52,442 bases of DNA. Origin: an uncultured Gemmatimonadota bacterium (GTDB lineage Bacteria > Latescibacterota > UBA2968 > UBA8231). The stretch is from NCBI GenBank assembly GCA_903893785.1, contig CAITNQ010000117.1, forward strand, positions 1-52,442, given 5' to 3'. Below the pieces are notes generated by a model that had not been told where the DNA came from, did no database searches, and saw nothing but the letters and a program-made list of their open reading frames with translations. Shown here in pieces: positions 1 to 10,232 of this stretch (position 1 is the stretch's first letter; each line of letters opens with the position of its first letter). The position numbers and the translations under genes were made by a program.

Positions 1-1583
1 ACCCGATCGCCGTCGTCGTCGTAGCCGTCCCAGTTCTCGCCGTGAACCTGGCCGCCTTCGCGCCAGGCATCGCGCACCAGGGTGCGCACCGGCCGACTGG
101 CAAAGTCGTAGATGCGAACCGTGACGCGCGATCCTTGCGACAGCGAATAGTGGATGCGCCCCGATTCGCCTTTGGCCGGTGAGAACGGGTTGGGCGCGGC
201 ATAGGTCTGGACGCTGTCGACCATGGCCGGGTTGCCGAGCGCGTGGCCCGTGTCCAGCGTCAGGGGCGTCACCGGGGTGCGCACGATCTGCCACGTCTGG
301 CCGTCGTCGGCGGAGCGCCCCAGTCCGTTCTCGGCGCCCACCCAGAGGATGCCAAGGGCGCGCGCAATGCCCACCGCCGCCCCTCGCAGGGTCTCCCGAC
401 TGGCTTCATCGCGCACCGTGACCGCCTGCCAGGAAGCGCCCTGGTCGGTGCTGGCATACAGGCCATCGTCACTGGTAAGCCAGATGCGCGTGTCGCTGAA
501 AGCCAATCCCCACGCCGCGGGGGCCGGACAGGTCACCCAGGTCTGGCCCTGGTCGCGCGTGTAGGCGGTGGCGCTGCTCTCGCCGGTGCCTTTGGCCCGG
601 CAGCCAGCCCATACCACCGAGGCCCCGTCGGCCGTGATCTGGCGCTCGAGCGTGACAACCCAATCAGCCGGCAGGGCCGTGGCCACGCGACTGCCGTCGG
701 CCTGGAACAGCGCCCGGGCATTGCGCCAGGTGCGGCCGCCGTCGAATGAGCGGGCAATGCCGCTGGCCGTTCCCACCCACACCGTGTCGCCGTAAGCCAG
801 GACCTCGAAGGTGCGGTGCAGCGACTCCTGGCGCGCCAGGCTGTCAGCCGCCGCCAGGGCCGCGGCAATACGGTCAGCACCGGCGCCGGCACGGGTCAGG
901 CTGTCGGCCACGGCCCGCATGCTGTCGGCCGCGGTGTCCTTGGCAAAGTAGACGATCTGCCGAGCCCCGTCCGGCAGTACGCGGTCCCAAGTGAGCCCGG
1001 AGTCTCGCGAGCGAACGGTGGAGCCGGCCCAGAAGGCCGCCCACACCGTGTCGCCAGTGACCGACAGGCCGTAGCAGGGGTTCTGGATCGCCGTCGTCGG
1101 GCCGCGGGCGAACTCAGGGCGGGACACGTCGAAGATGGTGCGGTTGGGCACGGTGGTCCACGTCATACCGCCGTCGCGGGAGACGCTGATGCCGCTGCCC
1201 ACCGGCGGCGGCGAGTCCAGGCCGGCGATGGAGGTATCATAAAGGGCGGATGCCCATACCTCGTCGCCGCGCGCGTCCAAGGCACTGATGGAGCCCCTCG
1301 CCAGACCGTGCCGGGCGTCGAAGGTGACCCAGTCCGACTCCAGCAGGCCGCTGGCGCGCCCGGGTTCGAGCCGCGCCAGGCCGCTTTCGGTGGCCACCCA
1401 GAGGTAGCGACCACTCCAGCGGATGTCACCGATCTCAGCGCCGATCAGACCGGGAATGGGAGCGACGGCCAGGCGCCCGAGAGCCGGCTCCTGCGCGGTT
1501 GCGGCCGCCGACGCGAGAAGCAGCGCCACCAGCACCGCCCACTGCCGGCGGCCCGGGGTAATGCAGGGATTCGATGACAGACC
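1..1583 (-). CDS. Secreted beta-propeller (BNR/YCF48-like) protein with C-terminal FlgD-like Ig domain, partial
   Basis: The frame is open from about 1640 to the left edge, so the C-terminus is missing. The N-terminus reads as a signal peptide: Arg-Arg, then a hydrophobic VLVALLLASAAATA stretch. The body carries repeated blade motifs of the BNR/YCF48 type, for example SRDGGMTWT, SRDSGLTWD, SFDGGRTWR, STDQGASWQ and SADDGQTWQ. Near the edge the sequence changes to NPFSPAKGESGRIHYSLS, VRIYDFASRPVRTL and NWDGYDDDGDR, which is the start of a FlgD-like Ig fold often placed at the end of exported FCB-group proteins. The product is probably secreted or surface-anchored; its ligand is unknown. The start is uncertain: TTG at 1583 was chosen because it keeps the positive N-region, but GTG at 1637 or 1535 is possible. 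None has a strong Shine-Dalgarno site. Confidence 0.8.
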
Positions 1584-1638
1584 CAAAGCGTGCCAGACCC
1601 GTGTGAGGAGGGAACAGCGGGGCGCGAGCGCCAGCACC

Positions 1639-2466
1639 TCAGGCGTGAACGGCGGCCCGTTTGCGCATGGCTTCGATGGCTTCGTAGCCGATGCCGTACT
1701 CGCCGATGCGGGTACCATCCGGGTCGCCGTGGCTGTCAGAGCCGCCGGTGACCAGCAGGTCGTAACGGCTGGCCAGGTGCATGTAGTGCTCAATCTGGGA
1801 CGGCAGATGCGCGGGGTGGAATACCTCGATGCCATCCAGGCCTGAAGCTACCAGTTCGGCGAGGACGGGTTCGGGGAAGCTCATCCCGGGGTGGGCCAAT
1901 ACTGCTACCCCGCCAGCCCGGTGGACCAGGTCGATGACCCCCGCAGCGGCGGTGTAGGGCTTGGGCCAGAAGGCCGGTCCGCGGTCGCCGATGTAGCGCG
2001 AGAAGGCCTCGTCCTTGCTGGCTACCAGTCCCAGATCGACCATGGCAGCCGCGATATGGGGGCGGCCGAGCGGGCTGCCTTTGGCGTGGTTCAGCACCTC
2101 TTCGAGGGTGACTTTGAGGCCAAGGGCGTTCAACCTTTCGACAATGGCGATGCCGCGTTCGTAGCGCCGTTTGTGCACCTGGTCCAGGGTGGCGTTGAGG
2201 TGGGCATCCTGCCAGTCGAAGCAATAGCCCAGGATATGCACTTCACGTTCCCGCACATGGGCGCTCAACTCAGTCCCGGCGACCACCTCCAACCCCAGAC
2301 GCTGCCCGGCCGCCATGGCCTCAGCCACCCCGTCCACGGTGTCGTGGTCGGTCAGGCTCATGGCCTGCAGGCCAGCACGGTACGCTTCCTCAGCGACCTG
2401 CGTCGGCGGGCGCAGACCGTCCGAGCAGATGGAGTGCAGGTGGAGGTCGGCCAGGTTGTAGCGCAC
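1639..2466 (-). CDS. PHP-domain metal-dependent phosphoesterase
   Basis: 275 aa, PHP superfamily of the YciV/TrpH type (3',5'-nucleoside bisphosphate phosphatase or 5'-3' RNase in characterised members). Metal-binding motifs are intact: DLHLHS at residues 7-12, SLTDHDT around 38-43, GTELSAH, LAHPG in the middle and GGSDSHGD near the C-terminus. Start is GTG at 2466, with AGGA about 10 nt upstream. It lies downstream of the sigma factor after an AT-rich intergenic stretch, and just before the propeller gene on the same strand. The substrate cannot be told from sequence alone. Confidence 0.9.
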   Translation of the reverse strand: MRYNLADLHLHSICSDGLRPPTQVAEEAYRAGLQAMSLTDHDTVDGVAEAMAAGQRLGLEVVAGTELSAHVREREVHILGYCFDWQDAHLNATLDQVHKRRYERGIAIVERLNALGLKVTLEEVLNHAKGSPLGRPHIAAAMVDLGLVASKDEAFSRYIGDRGPAFWPKPYTAAAGVIDLVHRAGGVAVLAHPGMSFPEPVLAELVASGLDGIEVFHPAHLPSQIEHYMHLASRYDLLVTGGSDSHGDPDGTRIGEYGIGYEAIEAMRKRAAVHA

Positions 2467-2572
2467 GGCAGAATTCCTGCCACGGAGTCCGCCCGGGCAA
2501 AAGCAGACGGAGGCCGCCGGTGACGAGCACCGGGGCCGTTGCGGTGAGGCGCCCGATCAGGACGACCGCCCT

Positions 2573-2587
2573 GACCGCTCGGCGGTC
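2573..2587 (-). terminator. Small GC hairpin downstream of the sigma factor gene
   Basis: GACCGC-TCG-GCGGTC forms a 6-bp stem with a 3-nt loop. It lies about 160 nt past the sigma factor stop and before the PHP gene start. There is no T-tract, so it is a weak terminator candidate. Confidence 0.25.
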
Positions 2588-2646
2588 TGGTCTTCCCGGA
2601 AGCGCGCGCGTGGAGCGACTTCCTGTGGTTCTGGAAATGCTTGATA

Positions 2647-2652
2647 AATATA
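2647..2652 (-). promoter_or_regulatory. AT-rich island with a TATATT -10-like box before the PHP gene
   Basis: The 2467-2745 gap between the sigma factor and PHP genes is G+C-rich except for one AT-rich patch at about 2639-2655. Read on the minus strand it contains TATATT. No convincing -35 box sits at 17 nt; TTGGTG is at 20 nt. It may drive the PHP and propeller genes. Confidence 0.25.
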
Positions 2653-2745
2653 AGCAACTCGAGGCACGCCGCCACCAACGGCGGGCCGCCGGCTGGACGA
2701 CGGCCGCCGGCGGCGGCAGCACGGGCTGCACCGTTGGCCACAGGA

Positions 2746-3609
2746 TCAGTTGCGCGACAGTTCGCGCAGGGTCGGACCCCACGTGGCGCGGATCTTCTGG
2801 AGGGCGCGGTCGCGCAGTTGCCGGACCCGTTCCCGCGTCAGGCCCAGGTGCTCGCCAATCTGCTCCAGGGTCATGGGTTCGCGCGCGTCCAAGCCGTAAT
2901 ACGAGCGGACAATCTGGCGTTCGCGGCCGTCCAGGCCGGCCAGCGACCGCCCCAGCGCAGCCGCCAGATCCGCCTGGTCAAGGGCCTCGTCGGGCACCGG
3001 CCCATCGGCGCCGAACACCGACAGCAGGCTGTCGTCGTCGCCCTCGTACGCGGGTGCGTCGAGGGACAGGTCGCGCTGGCCGACCTCAGTGGCTCGCCGG
3101 GCACGCTCCTCCGTCATCGCCGCGCCGGCCGCCAGTTCGGTCAGCGTCGGGGACCGCCCCAGGCGCTGCGCCAGCACCGCAGCCTGGCGATCGACCTTCT
3201 GCATGTCATTCACCTGGCTCATCGGCGGTCGCGCCGCTCGCCCCTGCTGGGCGAGTGCCTTGAGAATGGCCTGGCGGATCCACCACACGGCATAGGTGAT
3301 GAACTTGTAACCGAGCGTCTCATCGAAGCGCGTCACCGCGTCCATCAGGCCGCAGTTCCCCTCGGACACCAATTCGGCGAACGACAGGCCACAGCGGGTG
3401 TATTCCTTGGCCACCCGGACCACGAAGCGCAGGTTGGCCGTCACCAGGCGCTCGAAGGCCTCCTGGTCTCCGGCCCTGGCCCGCCGGACCAGGGCCACCT
3501 CCTGGTCGCGGCTCAGGGGCTGGAAGTGCTGGATGTCCCGCCAGTAGGCCTCGAGGGCGTCGCCGGTCCCCGCCCCTGACTCCTTGGGTACCGCTTTTGC
3601 GGTTGGCAT
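2746..3609 (-). CDS. RNA polymerase sigma factor, short RpoD/SigA type
   Basis: 287 aa sigma-70 family protein. In order it has region 1.2 (DALEAYWRDIQHFQPLSRDQE), region 2 with NLRFVVRVAKEY, FAELVSEGNCGLMDAV and KFITYAVWWIRQAI, a short region 3, then region 4 with LDGRERQIVRSYYGLD and the helix-turn-helix MTLEQIGEHLGLTRERVRQL. It lacks region 1.1 and the long spacer. Size and layout match the roughly 286-aa primary sigma factors of Bacteroidetes and relatives, including SLDAP-x-EGDDDSLL. The ATG at 3609 is preceded by GGGGAGGGG. A longer in-frame reading to 3837 is not supported. It may be the housekeeping sigma factor or a close group 2 paralogue. Confidence 0.92.
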   Translation of the reverse strand: MPTAKAVPKESGAGTGDALEAYWRDIQHFQPLSRDQEVALVRRARAGDQEAFERLVTANLRFVVRVAKEYTRCGLSFAELVSEGNCGLMDAVTRFDETLGYKFITYAVWWIRQAILKALAQQGRAARPPMSQVNDMQKVDRQAAVLAQRLGRSPTLTELAAGAAMTEERARRATEVGQRDLSLDAPAYEGDDDSLLSVFGADGPVPDEALDQADLAAALGRSLAGLDGRERQIVRSYYGLDAREPMTLEQIGEHLGLTRERVRQLRDRALQKIRATWGPTLRELSRN

Positions 3610-3668
3610 GACCACCCCTCCCCGGAACGCGGCGTGCCGGTGCAGGCGCGCGTCGGCCGCTGCGAGCG

Positions 3669-3715
3669 CCGTACCAGGCCCTGGCTTGGTGAGCAAGCAC
3701 CGGGGCCCGGTACGG
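3669..3715 (-). terminator. Long hairpin downstream of the FGGY kinase gene
   Basis: CCGTACC and GGCCC on one arm pair with GGGCC and GGTACGG on the other, with one A/C mismatch. They enclose an inner GCTTG/CAAGC hairpin with loop GTGAG. The whole 47-nt element begins 37 nt past the kinase stop on the minus strand. There is no T-tract. It probably ends kinase transcripts, or acts as a leader structure before the sigma factor. Confidence 0.55.
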
Positions 3716-3751
3716 ATAAGACGGCCGGGAGGCGCCGGGGGTTCCGGTGGG

Positions 3752-5239
3752 TCAGGCGCGCTCGGGCAGGGCGCGGAAACGCGCGTAGGCATCGTCCCAA
3801 CCGGCGGGATCGCCCGGTTCGTGGGTCTCCGGATCAAAGCTGTCGCGGACCACCTGGCGGGCCTGGCTGACCGAGGACACCTCGCCGAGGGCGAGGGCCT
3901 GCATCATCAGGTTGCCGATAGCCGTGGCCTCCAGTGGTCCGGCGATTACTGGACGCTGCGCCGCGGCAGCCGTGAATTGGCACAGGAGCCGGTTCTGGAT
4001 GCCGCCGCCCACCACGTGGATGCAGGCCATGCGGCGACCGAGGATCTCCTCGACCCCTTCCACCACGGTCCGGTACCGCAGTGCCAGACTCTCAAGCACG
4101 GTCCGGATCAGCGAGCCCTCGTCGGCCGGGGGCGTTTGGCCCGTGAGGCGGCAGTATTCGCGCACCCGCGCCGGCATGTCTCCCGGCGGCAGGAAGCGCT
4201 CGTCGTCGGGGTTGATCACCGCCGCGAAAGCCGGGGCGCGCCCCGCCAGTTCGGCCAACTCGGCATAGCTAAAGGTGCGGCCCTGCCGTTCCCAAGCCCG
4301 CCGGCTCTCCTGCACGAGCCACAGCCCCATGATGTTCTTGAGGAAACGGAAGGTGTGTCCGACGCCGCCCTCGTTGGTGAAGTTGTGCTGCAGCACGGCG
4401 GCATCGGTGCGCGGTTCGGTCAACTCAGCTCCCATCAGCGACCACGTCCCGGAGCTGATGTAGAGGTAATCGGCGGTGCGCGTCGGGATCGAGGCCACAG
4501 CCGAACCGGTGTCATGGGTCGCCGGCGCCAGGACCTGAACCGGGTCCAGGCCGACCTGCTGGCAGATTCCCGGCAGCAGGGGCCCCACCACGGTGCCGGG
4601 TTCAACGATCTCCGGCAGAATGTGGGTGGGCAACCCGAAACGGTCGAGCAGTTCGGTGGCCCACCGACCCGCCACCGGGTTGTAGAACTGGGTCGTCGTC
4701 GCATTGGAAAACTCGCACACGCGACGCCCGGTGAGGAAGTAGTTGAACAGGTCGGCCATCATCAGGAAAGTCTCGGCCGCGGCCAGGATGGGCGAGTGGG
4801 CCGCCTGCATGGCCAGGAGCTGGTAAAGCGTGTTCAGCTTCATGAACTGGGCGCCGGTGTGGGCGAAGATCTCCGCCCGCGGCACCCGCGCGAACGCGGC
4901 TTCCAGCATGCCATCGGTGCGCGGATCGCGGTAGTGATGCGGGTTGCCCAGGAGCACCCCGCCGCGTCCCAGCAGACCGAAGTCCACGCCCCAGGTGTCT
5001 ACCCCGATGCCATCGAGGCATGCCCCGTGTTGCCGGCGGTACAGCTCGAGGCCGTGCTTCATCTCGCCGAAGAGGCGCAACACGTCCCAATGCAGGCTGT
5101 CGAAGACCTGTACCGGGCCATTGGCGAAGCGATGTACCTCCTCCAGCGCGAGGCGCTGGCCGTCGAACCGACCGAGGATGGCCCGGCCGCTCTCGGCGCC
5201 CAGATCAAACGCGAGCATGTTGCGGGTTGCTGCCGCCAT
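3752..5239 (-). CDS. rhaB: FGGY-family carbohydrate kinase, rhamnulokinase-like
   Basis: 495 aa FGGY sugar kinase. The N-terminal ATP-binding element is FDLGAESGRA (residues 11-20). GVDTWGVDFGLL lies near residue 80, and GGGIQNRLLCQ in the C-terminal actin-fold domain is a rhamnulokinase-like signature. The family phosphorylates L-rhamnulose or a related ketose in the cytoplasm. ATG at 5239 has GAGGAG about 8 nt upstream. No isomerase or aldolase gene for a rhamnose pathway lies nearby, so the substrate is an inference from similarity. It follows two tiny unknown genes on the same strand, 70 nt after the second. Confidence 0.85.
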   Translation of the reverse strand: MAAATRNMLAFDLGAESGRAILGRFDGQRLALEEVHRFANGPVQVFDSLHWDVLRLFGEMKHGLELYRRQHGACLDGIGVDTWGVDFGLLGRGGVLLGNPHHYRDPRTDGMLEAAFARVPRAEIFAHTGAQFMKLNTLYQLLAMQAAHSPILAAAETFLMMADLFNYFLTGRRVCEFSNATTTQFYNPVAGRWATELLDRFGLPTHILPEIVEPGTVVGPLLPGICQQVGLDPVQVLAPATHDTGSAVASIPTRTADYLYISSGTWSLMGAELTEPRTDAAVLQHNFTNEGGVGHTFRFLKNIMGLWLVQESRRAWERQGRTFSYAELAELAGRAPAFAAVINPDDERFLPPGDMPARVREYCRLTGQTPPADEGSLIRTVLESLALRYRTVVEGVEEILGRRMACIHVVGGGIQNRLLCQFTAAAAQRPVIAGPLEATAIGNLMMQALALGEVSSVSQARQVVRDSFDPETHEPGDPAGWDDAYARFRALPERA

Positions 5240-5309
5240 GGGGCTGTCTCCTCGGGCAGATGCGGACCGCTGGCGCCGACCCCGGGACGCAGGTCCGTGA
5301 CCCGCCCGG

Positions 5310-5588
5310 CTACAGGTAGTTCAATCCGAGCTCGACCACCAGGGCACGGGTGTCGCGGTCGAGCAGTGAGCAGACGAGGGCCACGCCCAACTCAGGCTCG
5401 AGGCCGGCGACGAAAGCCCGGTGCTCCTCGCGGTAGTTGAGGCGCTGGAAACCCAGGACCGTGCGTTTGAAGTCTTCGGGGCGATCGTACAACACCACTT
5501 GGGCCAGTTCGGGCTGCGCCAATGCCGCCGCCACGAACTGGTCGCCGAAGATCTCCTCCAGGGCATTGCGCAGTTGTCGATGGAGCAT
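5310..5588 (-). CDS. Small hypothetical protein, 92 aa
   Basis: Not recognised. The predicted product begins MLHRQLRNALEEIFGDQ and is a mixed helical protein with no signal peptide, no membrane segment and no cysteine-rich site. Its ATG at 5588 overlaps the stop of the upstream 70-aa gene by one base (TGATG), which suggests translational coupling. A longer start at 5657 would run through the upstream gene in another frame and is less likely. Codon use and the tight overlap with an expressed operon support a real gene; its role is unknown. Confidence 0.55.
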   Translation of the reverse strand: MLHRQLRNALEEIFGDQFVAAALAQPELAQVVLYDRPEDFKRTVLGFQRLNYREEHRAFVAGLEPELGVALVCSLLDRDTRALVVELGLNYL

Positions 5589-5800
5589 CAGAAGGGGTAC
5601 ACCTCGTTCAGGCGCCGGATCAGCGCCTGCCGCGCGGGGGTGGCCGGGATCCGCCACTCGGCCAGGATTTCAATCGCCGGCGGGCGCCAGCCGTTCAGCA
5701 GCAGAGCCGCGTCCATGGGCAAGCGCCGCCACGCCAGACGAGCCACCAGCAGGATCCGCAGCAGCGGCCGACGCGCTCCGGCCAACCCCCCGGCGGGCAT
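5588..5800 (-). CDS. Small hypothetical protein, 70 aa
   Basis: Not recognised. It is a basic, Leu/Arg-rich 70-aa product ([20 protein letters not shown]...RRLNEVYPF). Its ATG overlaps the purC stop by one base (TGATG), and its stop overlaps the ATG of the next small gene in the same way. The first 30 residues are amphipathic and could associate with membranes, but there is no clear transmembrane helix. The double coupling makes it likely to be translated from the purC message. Function is unknown. Confidence 0.5.
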   Translation of the reverse strand: MPAGGLAGARRPLLRILLVARLAWRRLPMDAALLLNGWRPPAIEILAEWRIPATPARQALIRRLNEVYPF

Positions 5801-6765
5801 CAGAACCAGGAGGCGATGCAGGGCTCGATCTGGTCTCGGATCGGACCGCTGGCCAGGTCAGCCACGAAAGATTCGCCGGTCAGTCGTTCGAACAGATCGA
5901 TGTAGCGTTCAGCTACCTGCAGGCGGATATCGTCGTCCAAGGTCGGAATATGGGTATCGGAGATCCCCTTCTCGCGCAGCCACAGACGCAGGAACTCCTT
6001 GTCGAGACTCTCCGGCTCGTCCCCGCGCGCATGGCGCTCAGCATAGGACCCGCTGACCCAGTAGCGCGAGGAGTCCGGCGTGTGGATCTCGTCGGCCAGG
6101 GTGACGCGGCCTTCGTCGTCGAGCCCCATCTCGTACTTGGTGTCCACTAGGATCAAGCCCTGCCGCGCCGCCAGTTCGGTGCCGCGAGCGAACAACGCCA
6201 GCGCGATGCGCGCCACCTCAGCCCAGACATCGGGCGCCACCAGTCGTCGCGCCAGGATATCGGCCGGCGAGATGGGTTCGTCGTGGCCTTCGGACTTGGT
6301 GGTGGGGGTGATGAGCGGGGCCGCAAAGGGTTGGTTCTTGACCATGCCGTCGGCCAGTTCGATGCCGCAGTAGCAGCGGGCGCCGCGCGCGTAGTGAGTC
6401 CAGATTGCCGTGTCCGAGCTCCCGGTCAGGTAGCCTCGGACCACTACCTCAACCGGCAGCATCTGCAGCTCCCTGGCCACGGTGACATTGGCGTGGGGCA
6501 CGGCGATGACTTGGTTGGGCACAATGTCCCGGGTCTGATCGAACCAGTACTGCGCCATGCGATTGAGCACCTGTCCCTTGAGCGGGATGGCGCCGAGGAC
6601 GTGGTCAAAGGCGCTCTGCCGGTCGGTGGTAATCAGAATGCGTCGCCCCGGCAGTAGGTACATGTCGCGCACCTTGCCCTGGCGGTAATACTGCTGCCAA
6701 CGATCGAAACGGGCCTCCAGCAGGCAGTTGTCCAGCTGCGACCAGAGCTGATCACGGGTGATCAT
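5800..6765 (-). CDS. purC: Phosphoribosylaminoimidazole-succinocarboxamide (SAICAR) synthase
   Basis: 321 aa. It makes SAICAR from CAIR, aspartate and ATP in purine synthesis. Family motifs are clear: [12 protein letters not shown] and [17 protein letters not shown] near the N-terminus, then [27 protein letters not shown] and [14 protein letters not shown], and [13 protein letters not shown]. Length fits the longer ADE1-like group (about 300 aa) rather than the 240-aa E. coli type. ATG at 6765 follows GGAGAG; a further upstream start would add a Pro/Arg-rich tail that overlaps secA. It lies 101 nt after secA on the same strand. Confidence 0.95.
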   Translation of the reverse strand: MITRDQLWSQLDNCLLEARFDRWQQYYRQGKVRDMYLLPGRRILITTDRQSAFDHVLGAIPLKGQVLNRMAQYWFDQTRDIVPNQVIAVPHANVTVARELQMLPVEVVVRGYLTGSSDTAIWTHYARGARCYCGIELADGMVKNQPFAAPLITPTTKSEGHDEPISPADILARRLVAPDVWAEVARIALALFARGTELAARQGLILVDTKYEMGLDDEGRVTLADEIHTPDSSRYWVSGSYAERHARGDEPESLDKEFLRLWLREKGISDTHIPTLDDDIRLQVAERYIDLFERLTGESFVADLASGPIRDQIEPCIASWF

Positions 6766-6866
6766 GGGCACGCTCTCCGCGACGGCGTGGGGCCGGGTGA
6801 AGGGGCAACCCGGCGGAATATAGGCGGCGGCCAGGGCTCGGGCAAAGCGTCGCTGCCGCGGCCCGC

Positions 6867-9800
6867 TCAGCCGGCCCGACCATGGCATTGCTTGTACTTC
6901 TTGCCGCTGCCGCACGGGCAGGGCTCGTTGCGGCCGACCTTGGGTGCGGCCCGCACGGGCTGCCGCGGTCCCGCCTCGCCTTCTTCGCCCGCACCGCCGC
7001 CGGAGGCAACCAGGCGACGGTCGTCCCGGGTCGGCGCGCCCAGCGGCAACTCGTCGGGCCGAGCCAGCGGTGGCGCCTCCGCCGACGGCGCGGCACTGCC
7101 GCCGAAACCCAGATTGGTGGCTTCGCGGTGCACAGCGCTGGCTCGCGGCGGCGCCTGCCGCCGGGCGGTCACCTCCGGCGGCGCGACATCGACGCGCAAC
7201 TGGAATAGGTGGCGCAGCCCTTCGCGGTCAATGCGCGCGATGAGCTGCTCGAACATGTCGAAGGCGCCTTTCTTGTATTCGACCAGGGGGTTCTTGCCGC
7301 CGACCCCGGCAAAGCCCACGCTGTCCTTCAACTCGTCCATCTCGTAGAGGTGCTGCTGCCAGCAGGTATCGACCGCGTGCAGCAGCACCGCCTTCTCCAC
7401 CTGATGAAAGACCTCTGGACCGACCAGGTCGAGCCGACGCTGGTACGAGTGGCGAACCACATCGCACAATCGGCTTTCCAGCAAGTCCGGCGTTGCCTTG
7501 GCTCGCTCCTCGACACTGATGTCCACGCCGACGAAGAACACCTTGGCCAGCTCGGTCGACAGTTCCTCCCAGTCCCACTCCTCTGGCCGTTCGCCGGCTG
7601 AGGTGCAGGCAGCCACCAGGCTGCCCACGGTTCCGGCAACCATCTCTTCGACCTGGTCGCGGGCCGAGTCGCGCTCCAGCAGATCACGCCGCCGACTGTA
7701 GATCACCTGCCGCTGCTGGGTCATGACGTCGTCGTACTCGAGCAGGTGCTTGCGGATCTCGAAGTTGCGGGCTTCGACCTTGCGTTGGGCCCGACTGATC
7801 GATCGGGTCACCAGCGGGTGCTCGATGACTTCGCCTTCCTGGGCCCCCAGTCGATCCATGACCGAGGCGATGCGGTCCGAACCGAACAACCGCATCAGGT
7901 CGTCTTCGAGTGAGAGATAGAACCGGGACGAACCCGGATCACCCTGGCGGGCGGATCGCCCCCGCAACTGCCGATCAATACGACGAGCCTCGTGTCGCTC
8001 AGTGCCGATCACCTGCAGGCCCGACGGATTGTCGAGCAGGAACTGACGGATGGTCTCGCCTGAGGGCAGCTTGTCGTCCAGGCCCAGAGTGGATTCGATG
8101 ACCTCGCGAGGCAAACGGACGACCTCGGCAGCCAGCTTGATGTCGGTACCGCGGCCGGCCATGTTGGTGGCGATGGTCACGGCCCCGGGCTGGCCTGCCT
8201 GGGACACGATCTGGGCCTCTTTCTCGTGGTAGCGGGCGTTGAGCAGCTGGTGCCGGATCCCGCGCCGGGTCAACAGCCGACTGAGCAGCTCCGAAACCTC
8301 CACTGAGATCGTGCCCACCAGCACCGGCAGCCCCAGCTGGTGCAGACGCTCGATCTCGTCGATAATCGCTTTGTATTTCTCGTTCTTGGTGCGGAACACC
8401 TGGTCGTCAAGATCCAGGCGACGCACCGGTCGGTTGGTTGGGATGACCACGACGTCCAGCTTGTAGATCTCCCAGAGCTCGCCCGCTTCCGTTTCAGCGG
8501 TCCCGGTCATGCCCGCCAGCTTGTGGTACATGCGGAAGAGGTTCTGCAGCGTGATCGTGGCGATGGTCTGGGTCTCCGCCTCGATCTTTACCCCTTCCTT
8601 GGCTTCCAGCGCCTGGTGCAACCCCTCGGAGAACCTTCTGCCGGGCTGCGGGCGCCCCGTGGACTCGTCGACGATGACCACGCGGCCATCGTCGGTCACC
8701 ATGTACTGGACATCCTTCTCGAAGAGCGTGTAGGCGCGCATCAACTGGTTGATATTGTGGACCGTCTCGCTCTTGGCGGCATAGGCCCGGTGCGCCTCTT
8801 CTTCTCGCAGCGCCTTCTCGTCGGCGCTCAGGTTGTCATCCTGCCGGATGGCTTCCACCAGTTCGGTCAGGTCCGGAAGAATGAACACCGCCTGCTCGTC
8901 GGGTGACAGCAGATCGCGGCCCTTCTCCGTCAAGTCGATGGTGTGCATCTTCTCGTCGACGACGAAGAACAGGTCTTCATCGATCTCGCTGAGGCGCTTG
9001 TCGCGCATGTAGTCGGCCTCGACGCGGGCGATCTGCCGCTTGACGCCCTCTTCCTGCAGCAAGCGCATGAACCGCTTGTGGGTCGGCATGCCGCGCTGGG
9101 CCTTGAGCAGTTGGATGCCGATCTCGTAGGCGTCGCCCCCCTCGCGCACCCCCTTCTCGGCTTCGCTGACGATGTTGGCCACCAGGTTCGTCTGGGCGCG
9201 GATCAGCTTCTGTACCAGCGGGCGCAGCTCTGCATACCGATTGGTGGAATCGGGGACCGGTCCGGAAATGATCAGCGGCGTACGCGCGTCGTCGATCAGG
9301 TTGCTATCAGCCTCGTCGACGATCGCGTAGTTGAACTCGCGCTGCATCAGGTCCTGCGGTCGGGTGGCCATGTTATCGTACAGGTAGTCGAAGCCCACCT
9401 GGTCTTTGGTGGCGTACACAATGTCGGCCGCATAGCCCTCCAGCCGCGTCGCCGAACGCCACTCGAAATGTTCGGGGACCTGGTCGAGGACGGGCAACAC
9501 ATAGGCTTCGGAACCGCCGGTCTGACGGTGGTCCTGAATGATGCCGACAGACAGACCCAGCAGGCTGTAGATGGGTCCCATCCACATCGCGTCGCGACGC
9601 GCCAAGTAGTTGTTGTGGGTGATCAGGTGCACGCCGCGACCGGTCAGACCATTAAGGTACAGGGGCATCGTGGCCACCAGGGTCTTGCCTTCACCCGTGG
9701 CCATTTCGGCGATCTTGCCCTGGTGCAGCACCACGGCCCCGAACACCTGCACGTCGTAGGGCACCATGTCCCAGGTTACTGACTCGCCGGCGCGCTCCCA

Positions 9801-10175
9801 AGACCGGCCCACCAACCACCGGCAGGCCATCTTCACCAGGGCATAGGCCTGCGGCATGATATCGTTGAGGACTTCGGCTTCAGCGGCGCGGATCTCCCGG
9901 TCCAGGCGGGCGACCTCGGCCGTCAGGCGGTCGCGCTCGTCGGGCTCCAGGTCGCCGCGGAGCTGCCCCTCCCGTTCCGCCAACTCGGCAGACGCTGAGC
10001 CGGTGCGCGCCTGCAACATGGCCCGGAACTCGGCCGTCCGCGCCCGCATCGCCGCCGGGTCGAGGGCGGCGTATTCGTCGGTGTAGCGCTGGACCTCGGC
10101 CAGGACGGCCCTGGCGTTCCTGAACTCACGCTCGGACTGCGAGCCGAAGAGCTTCTTCAGGAGGCTACCGAACAT
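6867..10175 (-). CDS. secA: Preprotein translocase ATPase SecA
   Basis: 1,102 aa motor ATPase that drives Sec-dependent export at the inner membrane. Walker A is [11 protein letters not shown], the DEAD-type box is [20 protein letters not shown], and the second motor domain has [14 protein letters not shown] and [17 protein letters not shown]. The C-terminus ends in a zinc-binding SEC-C motif, [14 protein letters not shown], after a Gly/Pro/Ala-rich linker. Its length, well above the 840-900 aa common elsewhere, matches Bacteroidetes-like SecA proteins with an enlarged insert after the DEAD box. The start is chosen at 10175 because GAGAGG lies 9 nt upstream; an ATG at 10184 would abut that site. 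It follows nusB in the riboflavin operon run. Confidence 0.97.
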   Translation of the reverse strand: MFGSLLKKLFGSQSEREFRNARAVLAEVQRYTDEYAALDPAAMRARTAEFRAMLQARTGSASAELAEREGQLRGDLEPDERDRLTAEVARLDREIRAAEAEVLNDIMPQAYALVKMACRWLVGRSWERAGESVTWDMVPYDVQVFGAVVLHQGKIAEMATGEGKTLVATMPLYLNGLTGRGVHLITHNNYLARRDAMWMGPIYSLLGLSVGIIQDHRQTGGSEAYVLPVLDQVPEHFEWRSATRLEGYAADIVYATKDQVGFDYLYDNMATRPQDLMQREFNYAIVDEADSNLIDDARTPLIISGPVPDSTNRYAELRPLVQKLIRAQTNLVANIVSEAEKGVREGGDAYEIGIQLLKAQRGMPTHKRFMRLLQEEGVKRQIARVEADYMRDKRLSEIDEDLFFVVDEKMHTIDLTEKGRDLLSPDEQAVFILPDLTELVEAIRQDDNLSADEKALREEEAHRAYAAKSETVHNINQLMRAYTLFEKDVQYMVTDDGRVVIVDESTGRPQPGRRFSEGLHQALEAKEGVKIEAETQTIATITLQNLFRMYHKLAGMTGTAETEAGELWEIYKLDVVVIPTNRPVRRLDLDDQVFRTKNEKYKAIIDEIERLHQLGLPVLVGTISVEVSELLSRLLTRRGIRHQLLNARYHEKEAQIVSQAGQPGAVTIATNMAGRGTDIKLAAEVVRLPREVIESTLGLDDKLPSGETIRQFLLDNPSGLQVIGTERHEARRIDRQLRGRSARQGDPGSSRFYLSLEDDLMRLFGSDRIASVMDRLGAQEGEVIEHPLVTRSISRAQRKVEARNFEIRKHLLEYDDVMTQQRQVIYSRRRDLLERDSARDQVEEMVAGTVGSLVAACTSAGERPEEWDWEELSTELAKVFFVGVDISVEERAKATPDLLESRLCDVVRHSYQRRLDLVGPEVFHQVEKAVLLHAVDTCWQQHLYEMDELKDSVGFAGVGGKNPLVEYKKGAFDMFEQLIARIDREGLRHLFQLRVDVAPPEVTARRQAPPRASAVHREATNLGFGGSAAPSAEAPPLARPDELPLGAPTRDDRRLVASGGGAGEEGEAGPRQPVRAAPKVGRNEPCPCGSGKKYKQCHGRAG

Positions 10176-10232
10176 GGATGACATCCTCTCGTCGTGAACG
10201 CAGGCGGACGGCAGCCGGGCAACGGTCGGCGC

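Noticed and set aside
223..749. Overlapping plus-strand open frames in the first kilobase
   Set aside because: They are low-complexity products lying antisense to the minus-strand propeller gene, whose frame is unbroken and rich in recognisable motifs.
1366..1376. GGTTCGAG resembling a tRNA T-arm
   Set aside because: It lies inside the propeller gene, and no acceptor or anticodon arm can be formed around it.
3610..3837. N-terminal extension of the sigma factor by 76 residues
   Set aside because: It would run over the kinase terminator and 3' end. The ATG at 3609 has a strong ribosome binding site and gives the usual family length.
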